A DNA stretch of 18,372 nucleotides from CBDUUP01 sp965370435 (GTDB lineage Bacteria; Chloroflexota; Anaerolineae; Anaerolineales; UBA11579), in the NCBI GenBank assembly GCA_965370435.1, contig CBDUUP010000039.1, forward strand, positions 1-18,372, read 5' to 3'. The first letter of the stretch is position 1. Each line of letters opens with the position of its first letter. Shown one piece after another: positions 8,701 through 15,029 of the stretch. The translations under genes and the position numbers were made by a program. The notes beneath the pieces are model-generated. The model searched no databases. It had not been told where the DNA came from and worked only from the letters and a program-made list of their open reading frames with translations.

Positions 8701-9802
8701 CCACTTTGCCGGAGACCTGGCCGAAACCGAAAACAAGGAGAAGGTCCGGGTGGCCGGGATGGTCACCCACGTCCGCCGCCACCAGACCAAGAAAGGCGAT
8801 CCCATGGCCTTCGTCACCCTGGAAGACCTGCAAGGCAGCATTGATCTGGTGGTCTTCCCCAGAACCTGGAAGCAATTCGCCCCTCTGCTGAAAGATGACA
8901 ACATCATCCTGGTCTATGGGAACGTGGATGCGGAGAGAGGGGATCCGAAAGTTCTGGTAGATAAGATCACCACCAATTTCACTGTCTCGAAGACTGCCGG
9001 AGACTCTCCTCAACCGCAGCGGACGAAACCTGCGCCCCAAATGACGCCCCTCCCCCAGGCGGCTGAAACGCTCGCGCCCGCTCAAAAGATGCCCCTCCCC
9101 CAGACGGCTGAAACGCTCGCGCCCGCTCAAAAGATGCCCCTCCCCCAGGCGGCTGAAACGTCCGCGCCCGCTCAAAAGATGCCCCTCCCCCAGACGGCTG
9201 AAGCGCCCGCGCCCTACGAAGCGCCCTCCGAGACGGGCGGCGGCATGCCCCCTCCGCCGGAGGCCTTCCCGCCGGATTGGGAGGAGTTGGTTGAGCCGGG
9301 TGAGAGGGTGGCTTTAGCCTCCCCGCCAGAGCCGTCTGCGGCCCCCCAGCCTTCGCCCCCTAAACCAGAGCTTGCGCCCGCCGAAGGTCTTCGTACTTCC
9401 GTTCAGGAGGTGGCTTTGGATTCGGCCCCGGTTGACCCGCCCGATGAAGTCGCCGCCAGCCTTTCCATCCCCGCCAAAGTCCCGAAGGAACCGCCGCCCG
9501 GACTGCGCCCCCTGGTCTCACCTGACACCGGCAGCGCCTCGCAGCCTATCTACATGATGACGGTTTATCTCCGGGCCACCAGCGACAAGGCCCGTGACAT
9601 GCTCAACATCCGGCGCATCCACGGCGCGCTGATAAGCTACCCAGGCAACGACCGCTTTGCCTTCTACGTCTTTGAGAACGGGAGCGGCTACCTGCTGGAA
9701 TTCCCCAACGAAACCACCGGCGTCTGCGACGAGCTAAAAGACCACCTGATGCGGCTCCACGGGGTGGAGAATGTGACCGTAGAGCAGATCACCATTCAGT
9801 AA
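5789..9802 (+). CDS. dnaE: DNA polymerase III alpha subunit DnaE
   Basis: DnaE is the replicative polymerase catalytic subunit. The N-terminal PHP domain opens with HLHVHSEYSLLDG and keeps TDHG, GIEAY, CTSGC and NDVHYV, so its metal-binding set looks intact and could support proofreading-type nuclease activity. The palm follows, with PDIDLDF (Asp397, Asp399) and the third catalytic Asp558 in LKVDFLGL. The tau/beta-binding region comes next, then an OB fold at about 985-1050. A Pro/Ala/Glu-rich linker of about 180 residues (about 1070-1250) includes near-perfect 15-residue repeats, and a compact C-terminal domain spans about 1254-1337. At 1337 residues it is longer than typical bacterial DnaE1 (about 1150-1200), mainly because of the linker. 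MSFVHLHVHSEY is the normal DnaE start, yet the ATG is preceded by a C-run with no Shine-Dalgarno site. Confidence 0.98.
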   Translation: MSFVHLHVHSEYSLLDGFSNVKKLVKRAKELDMPAVALTDHGAMFGVIEFFNAAVKEDIKPIIGIEAYLAAGSMQERNAQKDKRSTHLLLLAENQTGYQNLLKLASAAQLEGFYYYPRIDLEFLAAHSEGLICTSGCMSAEVPRAILQGDMEGAARKLEQYFDIFGPDRFFLELQDHQIPEMPALNRSLMDLGARYQAKFVATNDVHYVDKSDARLQDILLAVQTGCVLSDPKRMRMPGETFYLRPPAEMAQLFAEVPEAINNTLLIAERCEVDLSPTGYHLPDFEVPPGHTPQTYLRELCEEGMRRQCGSRADDLVYQERLEDELNIIHQMGFDAYFLIVWDLCQYARREDIWYNARGSAAGSIVAYALDITIVDPIEHGLIFERFLNPDRISMPDIDLDFRDDMRYLMIEYCTNKYGEDKVAAIITFGKMKARAAVRDVARVMDIPLNEVDKVAKMIPNVPGKPVSIADALESVTEFREVYQSTPYIRELIETAQGMEGTIRNAGTHAAGIVISDKPIVEYMPLHRPTSGSEESPVKSVTQFEMSTIDDLGMLKVDFLGLATLTVMARACGMIHQRHSKDYNLSNIPLDDPASFELLGRGETAGVFQVESAGMRRYLTQMKPQNLDNVIAMVALYRPGPIEFIPNYINRMHGLEEVTYRHEMLEPILKETYGIHVYQEQIMYTAMHMGSYTASEADFLRKIVSKKIAEKLPQQRKQFVSGAIGNGISEQTAHLIFDDWEEFARYGFNKAHATDYGVIAVQTAYLKANYPVEYMTAQLSVIQHDTDRVARYVADCRRMGIDVLPPDVQASQWDFSIEDREDGDSCIRFGLGAIKHVGHGSVEEINRARDEGPFKDLNDFIYRVDLRLVGKRPLECMIQVGALDGFGSRPALYASLEQIVSISASHFRAVEAGQMSFFGSGSQMEQKIVLPDIGGSVGKREQLNWERELIGLYVSDHPLNPVMDQINQAVTHFAGDLAETENKEKVRVAGMVTHVRRHQTKKGDPMAFVTLEDLQGSIDLVVFPRTWKQFAPLLKDDNIILVYGNVDAERGDPKVLVDKITTNFTVSKTAGDSPQPQRTKPAPQMTPLPQAAETLAPAQKMPLPQTAETLAPAQKMPLPQAAETSAPAQKMPLPQTAEAPAPYEAPSETGGGMPPPPEAFPPDWEELVEPGERVALASPPEPSAAPQPSPPKPELAPAEGLRTSVQEVALDSAPVDPPDEVAASLSIPAKVPKEPPPGLRPLVSPDTGSASQPIYMMTVYLRATSDKARDMLNIRRIHGALISYPGNDRFAFYVFENGSGYLLEFPNETTGVCDELKDHLMRLHGVENVTVEQITIQ
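9041..9220 (+). repeat. In-frame 45-bp tandem repeat in the dnaE linker
   Basis: Four tandem units start at 9041, 9089, 9134 and 9179. The first is 48 bp, the middle two 45 bp, and the last diverges at its end. Each encodes a version of MPLPQTAETLAPAQK. Copies differ at only a few bases, mainly an Ala/Thr alternation, so the array expanded recently. It lies in the disordered linker between the OB fold and the C-terminal domain, where a 45-bp copy-number change keeps frame. Confidence 0.95.
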
Positions 9803-10103
9803 AGTCAAACCTAAAAGTCAGCTTGCAAGCGGGGGATTCGTCTTTGCTGTGTTGTGGGTGTTGTAGGTTGTTAAGGGGCTGAAAACGGGGTTTTTTCTTG
9901 CTTGTTTCGTGTTTTTCAGGCTGAAAGGCGCTGTTGTGGACGTTGTGGGCGTTGTAGGTGCGATGTGGGGTGTTAGGGAGTGAGGGAGGTGAATTGAGGA
10001 TGGCGTTCTATTTATCTTTTGATCTTAATTCGGTGAGTAAATTAGTATCCTGGTAGTTGTTTACCCATTAAATTAACATTGAAGCGTCACCAGTAAATGA
10101 TGG
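9803..10103. other. GT-rich gene-free stretch after dnaE
   Basis: No gene is visible. The first ~180 bases are strongly G/T-rich on the plus strand and contain a duplicated 18-mer, GTTGTGGGYGTTGTAGGT, at 9851-9868 and 9942-9959 (one mismatch). A T-run follows CGGGG near 9885, but I could not pair a convincing terminator stem with it. After about 10010 the sequence turns AT-rich, matching the island that follows. Confidence 0.6.
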
Positions 10104-10859
10104 CTAATTATTTGATTCTAGATTGAAATAATTTGTCAGTTCTTTTTGTCCATCCACGATATTTTGTCGATGCATTTCGATTCTCTCTTCAGGCATCGTT
10201 TCCGCAACCCATTTATCCCCTTTGCTAGCAAGTGTTATTACTGATGTGTTCCCACCAATTCCTCCATATGGATACATTTCAATCACATGCTCAATTGTCC
10301 ATATAGCTGATAATGCACCCATTGAAACACTTTTCGGCATCTTATTTTTCCAAACAACCTTCTTAATAAAACCCAAGAAGGGGTCTGCGTATTTTTCTCC
10401 ACTACCGATGGATACAAAAGGTAAATTCTCAGTAACTTCTTCGGAAGATGCTTATTGATCATAGACTAGCAATGTTGGGATTTTTCCTTGGAGCGGTAGG
10501 GCTATCAATGTGTGACAAACTGCACTGCCAACAGCTTGTTCCCCAAATAATACTTTTGATATAGCTGCTGTCTTCATTTCTGGTTCAATCTGTGCCCACA
10601 TTTTGTTTCGAATAATATTTCTTGCTTCTATTGGAGATGTTTTAGATCCGGTTACCTTGGTCCAATTTCCTTCCATGCTCAAAAGCAATTTCTGACCAAG
10701 ACCAACATGACCAGATATTCCTACAATTACATTATTTTCAATGATTTCAAGTTTAGTGGTATCTTGCCCTGCCGTCGGCGTTACAACTCCTAAAGTCACT
10801 CTGCTATCAGCAGCGATGACTATCCCCTCTTCACATTTGATCCCTACAATTAGTGTCAT
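10104..10859 (-). pseudogene. Proteasome-type Ntn hydrolase, interrupted by an in-frame TAA
   Basis: The N-terminus MTLIVGIKCEEGIVIAADSR matches the proteasome beta/HslV pattern. After removal of Met1 it has the nucleophile Thr1, Asp17 in AADS and Lys35 where family members have Lys33; there is no propeptide, as in HslV. After 135 residues (TLLVYDQ) a TAA at 10452-10454 stops the frame. The same frame then continues unbroken to 10104 with clearly homologous sequence: PFVSIGSGEKYADPF, covering the Ser129-type supporting region, then PYGGIGGNTSVITL. Full length would be about 251 residues, normal for the superfamily. The downstream half has no credible start or ribosome site. It starts 6 nt after the YwgA-like gene, whose last codons supply its AGGGGG ribosome site. 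Recent nonsense mutation, sequencing error or readthrough are all possible. Confidence 0.85.
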
Positions 10860-10865
10860 AACTAT

Positions 10866-11318
10866 TTACCCCCTAAAAACGCTGTTGAGTGCGAAATCTG
10901 GATATTCCTGGTAGATTTCTTTTACTAAGTCTCTGAAGTCTTTTTCCAACACCCACCCAACGATTTCGTTACGAATCATAGCAATGCTGCTTTCGGGTAT
11001 CCCGCTCATGATTTCTTCTGCCAACTTATTCCCTTGGAGATTTAGCGAATAAAGTTTCCACATACGATTGGGGGCATATCTAATATTAATAAATCCATCT
11101 TCTTCTAGTGCTTCAACTTCGCGATAAATTTCAGGCGTGAACGGGCCGTAATCATAAGGTTCAAACTTATAAAAACTTTTTCCAGTAATGATTTTTCTAC
11201 TAACCAAAAATAAACACTTTTGAAGTTGAATGGGCGTTAACGCTTTTCCCTCAGCCAAGGCAAGAACCAACAATACCCACTCCTTATTATTTAGTCGAAC
11301 TTTAGGACGTGAAGTCAC
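10866..11318 (-). CDS. YwgA-like winged-helix protein (SocA/Panacea-related)
   Basis: The 150-residue protein has the pattern of small YwgA/Panacea-type proteins: LALAEGKALTPIQLQKCLFLV, then FYKFEPYDYGPFTPEIYREVEALEEDGFI (about 50-78) and a helical C-terminus. Relatives include SocA-type antitoxin domains and phage- or stress-linked proteins; none has a known catalytic site and a winged-helix fold is expected. The GTG start at 11318 has an excellent AAAGGAGGAG ribosome site. It is the first clear gene of a tight operon with the proteasome-type Ntn hydrolase (6-nt gap). It could regulate the hydrolase or present substrates to it, but that is inference. The pair is markedly AT-richer than dnaE. 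Confidence 0.7.
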   Translation of the reverse strand: MTSRPKVRLNNKEWVLLVLALAEGKALTPIQLQKCLFLVSRKIITGKSFYKFEPYDYGPFTPEIYREVEALEEDGFINIRYAPNRMWKLYSLNLQGNKLAEEIMSGIPESSIAMIRNEIVGWVLEKDFRDLVKEIYQEYPDFALNSVFRG

Positions 11319-11409
11319 TTAACTCCTCCTTTTTATCTTTTGGCTTGGTGTTTTCAACAACGTGCCAGATGATTTGTTGATTTTGTTTTTTCTTTTTGTT
11401 GGCACTCAT
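11302..11409 (-). CDS. Possible 35-aa lysine-rich leader peptide
   Basis: In the leader of the YwgA-like gene an ATG at 11407-11409 opens a 35-residue frame, MSANKKKKQNQQ then IIWHVVENTKPKDKKEELSDFTS. It overlaps the first codons of the downstream gene by 17 nt in another frame. An alternative ATG lies four codons upstream. No strong ribosome site precedes either start. The composition is unlike random AT-rich translation and the overlap would allow translational coupling. I recognise no family. Confidence 0.3.
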   Translation of the reverse strand: MSANKKKKQNQQIIWHVVENTKPKDKKEELSDFTS

Positions 11410-11717
11410 AACACAAACCATTTTTGCAATTACTCTTTTCAATGACAGAATCCAAAAAATAGTAATTCTACCAAGTCTGGGGTAATAATATCATATATAC
11501 AGCCGTTTGTGTTAAAACAAGGATAATAATTTTGTAAGGAATTACTAAAAAATTAGTGAGACTAACTAACTTCTAAAAAATTCCAATCATGGATTGATAT
11601 TCAAGTATATTATAGCACATATGTTCTCTTTGTCAAGGGTATTAATGTTCGGTAACTTTGGGATTTTCCCAGGTTTGGAGGGATGGATGGTTGACAGCGG
11701 CTCTGATGGTTGGGTGG
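11319..11717. other. AT-rich leader region of the Ntn-hydrolase pair
   Basis: This is a 399-base stretch without a firm gene. It holds a strong leftward promoter near 11609-11636, a roughly 280-nt AT-rich leader, the possible small peptide ORF, and the ribosome site of the YwgA-like gene. Composition switches from GC-rich to AT-rich at about 11640, which I take as the island edge. I could not fold a recognisable riboswitch from it. Confidence 0.5.
11609..11636 (-). promoter_or_regulatory. Consensus sigma-70-type promoter of the Ntn-hydrolase pair
   Basis: On the minus strand TTGACA and TATAAT, both exact consensus hexamers, are 16 nt apart. Transcription would start near 11602 and run leftward to the YwgA-like and Ntn-hydrolase genes after an unusually long leader of about 280 nt. 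Confidence 0.75.
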
Positions 11718-12683
11718 TTATGGCGTGCCGTAGTCGAACCAGAGGGACCAGAGGTAGTCCACCAGCGACCATTGTTCGCCTATGGTGAAGATGGGTCCCC
11801 AGTAGGGCATGTTGGTGCCCATGCCGCCGCGGACGATCTTGCCGTGGAGGATCAGGCCGTTGACCCCGGCCATCTGCTCCGGGTCGGTGAAGTTGGCGGG
11901 GGAGGGGTCATCGTAATAGCGGGCTGCCGGGCCGTCGCCGCCGCCCGTCAGGCCGTGGCAGGCGATGCAGTTGGCCTCAAAGAGGGATTGTCCGGCGGCG
12001 AGGGATTGCGTATCGGTGGACTGCCGCCAGGCCCAGGCGACCAGGTTCCAGAGGTCGGCGTCGGAGAGGGCTTCGTAAAAAGGATCGGCGCGCAGAGTTA
12101 GGAAGGCTTCTTCCGGTGTCATGTAAGCGGTGTCCCAACCGGACGGCAGGGAGACGCTCAGGGCTGCGCCAGCCCCCGCGGAGGGGCGGAATTGGGGATA
12201 GAAGGCGGCCAGGCGGGGCGCGTCCAGGTTGAACCCGGCCAGGATATAAGGCGCGGGCGCTGCGGTGGGCAGGGGGAGATTCCCTTGGGCGTCCACCACT
12301 TCGATGGAGCCTCGCATGCGCCAGTGGTCTCGCTCGCACCAACGGGTGCAGTAGAACTGGTAGGTGCCGGGCTGGTCAATGACGAATTCTATCTCCACCA
12401 CCTCGCCGGGTTTCACGTCAAAGGGGCCGATCTCGGTCTGGCCGATGGCGAACCCGTGCATCACATCGTCGCTGGTCAGGCGCAGGAGGATGCACTCCCC
12501 GGCCCGCACCTGGATCAAGTCCTGCGACCAGCTTCCTTCGCCGGGCAAACGAGCGGTGAGGTCAATGGTCTGGGCGCAAGGGGAGAGGGCCGGGCGGAGG
12601 AGATATTGATAGCCCAGCAAACCGACCGGCATCCCGACCAGGATCAACAATACCACCAGAAGGGCAAAACGTTCGCTTTTCAT
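11718..12683 (-). CDS. CuA-type cupredoxin fused to cytochrome c
   Basis: A 321-residue extracytoplasmic electron carrier. An N-terminal membrane anchor (about 7-29) precedes a cupredoxin domain (about 35-132). Its binuclear CuA motif is C-x3-C-x3-H-x2-M with Cys112, Cys116, His120 and Met123; the upstream His76 in DDVMHGF completes the set. A linker (about 133-225) leads to a class I cytochrome c domain with CIACH (Cys239, Cys242, His243) and the probable axial Met292 in GTNMPYWG. The layout resembles cytochrome oxidase subunit II with a fused cytochrome c, but it has one anchor, not the two-helix hairpin, and no oxidase subunit I lies nearby. Its ATG overlaps the stop of the polyferredoxin gene (ATGA), so it is translationally coupled. 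It probably passes electrons between that protein and an unseen partner. Confidence 0.9.
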   Translation of the reverse strand: MKSERFALLVVLLILVGMPVGLLGYQYLLRPALSPCAQTIDLTARLPGEGSWSQDLIQVRAGECILLRLTSDDVMHGFAIGQTEIGPFDVKPGEVVEIEFVIDQPGTYQFYCTRWCERDHWRMRGSIEVVDAQGNLPLPTAAPAPYILAGFNLDAPRLAAFYPQFRPSAGAGAALSVSLPSGWDTAYMTPEEAFLTLRADPFYEALSDADLWNLVAWAWRQSTDTQSLAAGQSLFEANCIACHGLTGGGDGPAARYYDDPSPANFTDPEQMAGVNGLILHGKIVRGGMGTNMPYWGPIFTIGEQWSLVDYLWSLWFDYGTP

Positions 12684-14533
12684 CCGATGAAGACCATGAT
12701 AAAGGAAGCGGTCACTACTGTGAGCAGCGCAAGAGTGGGCGAGGCGGCGCGCAGGGCGGCGGTTCCGTCGGTCTGGCGGCGAGCCGCCTTCAAGGTCAGA
12801 TTGATGGCCGCTAACAAGCCGCCAACTAATAAGGGGACCTGCAATAAGGGGATCAACCCCGGCAGCAGAGGCTTCCAGGCCGCTCCGGTGTACCCGATCA
12901 AGTTCCAGCCCCAGCCGAAGGGGTCGGAGAGGACTGGCAAGACGTAGCTAGCGCTGACCAGCACAAAGCCCAGGCTGAATGCCATCCAGGCGGCCAGCCC
13001 CAGCGGGATCAGAGCAGTGGCGTATTCCAGCATCACCTGGCGTACCGGGCGTTTTCGCAGGCCTCCCCACCAGCGGCCCAGAGCGGCGGCGGCGTAGAAA
13101 AGCCCCGGCACAACCAGCAGATTGGCGGCGATGAAGACTCCGGCGTAGGCCAGCCATCCTGATGTGCCGACATCGTTGGCGGCGTTCTTCAGCGCGCCGA
13201 AGGGACCCAGCAGCACCAGCCCATAGGCGAAGGCGCAGGTCAGCATGATGAAGGCCTTATAAGCCTCGTCGAGGCGGGTCTTGGTGCGCTTGGTCAGGTC
13301 CTCCCCGAAGGGACGCAGTTGCAGGGCGATGTTATTTTGGCTGCAAGTCTTGAGACATTCGGTGCAGAGGCCGCAGTAGGTGTTCTCCTTCAAGGTGGCG
13401 GGGAAGACCAACCAGGGACAGCCGTACCCCTGATCGCTGCCCAGATAACATTCTTTGTCCTTGTGGGAGACGCAGACCTGAGGGTCTTTGACCCGCAGTT
13501 CCAGGGGGGCGGCCATGCTGTACAGACCGATGAAGCCGCCCACCGGGCAGAGATAGCGGCAGAATGTGCGCCGCTCGTAGAGCAAACTCAATCCGATGGC
13601 GGCGGCCAGGAAGAGGGACAGGGCCACCCCGGTCAGCAGGGGGCGGGTGAGGATGGGCACGCTGAACAAAGCCACCAGCATGAAACTGCCGTTCTGCATC
13701 CAGATATTGCGCAGCTTGCGGGGCCATTTCCAACCTCGAGACCAGGAATGCTCCTCGCCGCGCTTCACCAGGGAGCGGCGCTGGAGCCATTCTCCCGGCG
13801 CGGGGATGGGGCACATGGCGCACCAGGCCCGCCCCCCCAGCGGGACCAGGATCAAGATGACCAACGCCCACCACACGATCCAGACAAAAATGATGGCGAA
13901 ATTGCGGTTGCCTGCCGGGGTACCGAACAGACCGGTGAGGATGGACAGCACGAAAAAGACCAGAGTGATGGTCATCAGCGACCATTGCAACCAGCGGCTT
14001 TTCAGGACTGAGGAGACCCAGGGGATGGCGGTCAGATCAATACGTTTGGGCTGGGCTGGTTTGGGCAGGTTAGGCTTGCGCCAGAGCCACCAGGTCCCGG
14101 CGAGGGCGGTCCAGGCGACCAGGGCCAGGGCGCGGAAGAGGGGGAGGTTGGGCGCTACCCGCAGCTCCCCGATCATGAAAGGGTGGAGGCTGCCGCAAGT
14201 GACTGAACAGCGGAAACGGAACATACCTGACTTGTCGGCGGTGAAAGTGACTTCCTGGGGCTTGCCGGGGTCGGCGGTCAGGGTGAGGTCGTATCCATCC
14301 AGGCTGAGGCCATGCACCACATCCACGGAGGCCAGGCGCAAGGTGACCGTGTCGCCCTGGTTGACGCGGAGGGTGGAAGGCCAGAAGGTGAAGTTGTCGG
14401 CCTCGATGGTGAAGTCGTGGGAGGTTGGGTCAGGGGATGTCAAGGGAAACGGCGCGGCCAGGATCGCCGCGCCAATGAGTACCAGCAGGAAAGGGACAAC
14501 CCCCTTGCGTAGTTGCCCGGATATATTTCTCAC
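12680..14533 (-). CDS. CuA-type cupredoxin fused to NosR/NapH-like membrane polyferredoxin
   Basis: About 617 residues from a GTG at 14533. An N-terminal anchor (about 10-29) is followed by a cupredoxin domain with CuA-type ligands Cys109, Cys113, His117 and Met120 (C-x3-C-x3-H-x2-M) and His74 in VVHG. A multi-helix membrane region follows, with CxxCP (Cys238/241) and CxxxCP (Cys325/329) as in NapH/NosR/RdxA proteins, then a Cys-rich loop including CGLCTECLKTC, a 4Fe-4S signature at 387-397. About five more membrane helices end the protein. A quinol-linked or cytoplasmic electron donor to the copper site is the natural reading. A TTG at 14599 is also in frame but would overlap the preceding gene by 44 nt; GTG 14533 gives a 22-nt gap and a basic N-terminus before the anchor. 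Neither start has a strong ribosome site. Confidence 0.88.
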   Translation of the reverse strand: MRNISGQLRKGVVPFLLVLIGAAILAAPFPLTSPDPTSHDFTIEADNFTFWPSTLRVNQGDTVTLRLASVDVVHGLSLDGYDLTLTADPGKPQEVTFTADKSGMFRFRCSVTCGSLHPFMIGELRVAPNLPLFRALALVAWTALAGTWWLWRKPNLPKPAQPKRIDLTAIPWVSSVLKSRWLQWSLMTITLVFFVLSILTGLFGTPAGNRNFAIIFVWIVWWALVILILVPLGGRAWCAMCPIPAPGEWLQRRSLVKRGEEHSWSRGWKWPRKLRNIWMQNGSFMLVALFSVPILTRPLLTGVALSLFLAAAIGLSLLYERRTFCRYLCPVGGFIGLYSMAAPLELRVKDPQVCVSHKDKECYLGSDQGYGCPWLVFPATLKENTYCGLCTECLKTCSQNNIALQLRPFGEDLTKRTKTRLDEAYKAFIMLTCAFAYGLVLLGPFGALKNAANDVGTSGWLAYAGVFIAANLLVVPGLFYAAAALGRWWGGLRKRPVRQVMLEYATALIPLGLAAWMAFSLGFVLVSASYVLPVLSDPFGWGWNLIGYTGAAWKPLLPGLIPLLQVPLLVGGLLAAINLTLKAARRQTDGTAALRAASPTLALLTVVTASFIMVFIG

Positions 14534-14555
14534 GGTCAAGGTATTATAAAGAAAG

Positions 14556-14948
14556 CTACTGGCCGGTGGGCGGGCCGTATTGGCTGTATTGAGCGTCAAT
14601 CTTGGCTCGGATCTCGCTCACTGTTTTGCCCTGGGCGTACATATTCATCACGTCACGCGTGATGTCGGTGCAAATCCCTCAAGCCAGGGCGTGATTGTCC
14701 AGGTAGCAATCGTAGTTGTGCATGTGGCCCATGTTGCCGCAGCCGCAGTAGCAGGGCATCTGTTCAATAAGCTCACGGTTGGCGAAGGCGAAACGATAAG
14801 CCTCCTGGACTTGAGGCGAAGCGTCGCGCTGGATGTCGCTTAGCGAGGAGAGCGGGGCCAGCTCGATCTCTCTTTTGTCGCCGCTGCCGCAGGCAGTCAT
14901 TAAGATTGCGGCGGCGAGTAGACCAATGAAGGTCAGCAGTTTACGCAT
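14556..14948 (-). CDS. PCYCGC-motif lipoprotein, candidate selenoprotein (in-frame TGA)
   Basis: The ATG at 14948 follows GGAGAGG and starts a 130-residue lipoprotein. A short signal peptide ends at LMTAC (lipid Cys20), then MPCYCGCG (Cys66, 68, 70) and NYDCYLDNH (Cys81). A TGA at 14679-14681 is codon 90. The frame then continues 40 codons, GICTDITRDVMNMYAQGK and a helical tail, to TAG at 14556, 22 nt before the next gene. In Cys-type relatives as I recall them, a Cys occupies the TGA position before xxC-x-DI, so decoding as selenocysteine gives a U90-x-x-C93 redox pair. A hairpin fitting bacterial SECIS rules starts 15 nt after the TGA. The PCYCGC family's function is unknown; here it leads a CuA/Fe-S/cytochrome operon, suggesting a thiol or selenol redox or copper-handling role outside the membrane. 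Plain nonsense mutation is the alternative. Confidence 0.75.
14646..14664 (-). promoter_or_regulatory. Putative bacterial SECIS hairpin
   Basis: Starting 15 nt after the in-frame TGA, CATCAC pairs perfectly with GTGATG around the loop GCGTGAC. A seventh G-C pair would leave a five-base loop. The apical loop begins 20-21 nt after the TGA and has a G in its first two bases, as described for bacterial SECIS elements. The surrounding codons still read as protein. Confidence 0.55.
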
Positions 14949-15029
14949 AGGGATACCTCTCCAATACTTGTGATGATGGGGCAAGCTAGACTCCGCTAAG
15001 GCTGAGTCTTTGGCGTTGTGGCAGAGCTA

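Noticed and set aside
7262..9175. 637-codon open frame antisense to dnaE
   Set aside because: It is the mirror of a GC-rich, codon-biased gene. Its protein has no family signature, while the plus strand encodes every DnaE motif.
9841..9960. GT-rich stretch with a duplicated 18-mer as a CRISPR, origin or G-quadruplex array
   Set aside because: There are only two copies, no regular spacers, no DnaA-box cluster, and G-runs mostly of two or three with irregular spacing.
10452..10454. TAA in the proteasome-type gene as a recoding site like the TGA in the lipoprotein
   Set aside because: Selenocysteine and pyrrolysine use TGA and TAG, not TAA, and no downstream stimulatory structure was seen. Mutation or error is simpler.
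12192..12947. Plus-strand open frame over the cupredoxin-cytochrome c gene
   Set aside because: It crosses the junction of two convincing minus-strand genes and its product matches nothing.
14534..14599. TTG at 14599 as the start of the CuA-polyferredoxin
   Set aside because: It would overlap the full-length PCYCGC gene by 44 nt and adds 22 non-signal residues. GTG 14533 fits the gene spacing better.
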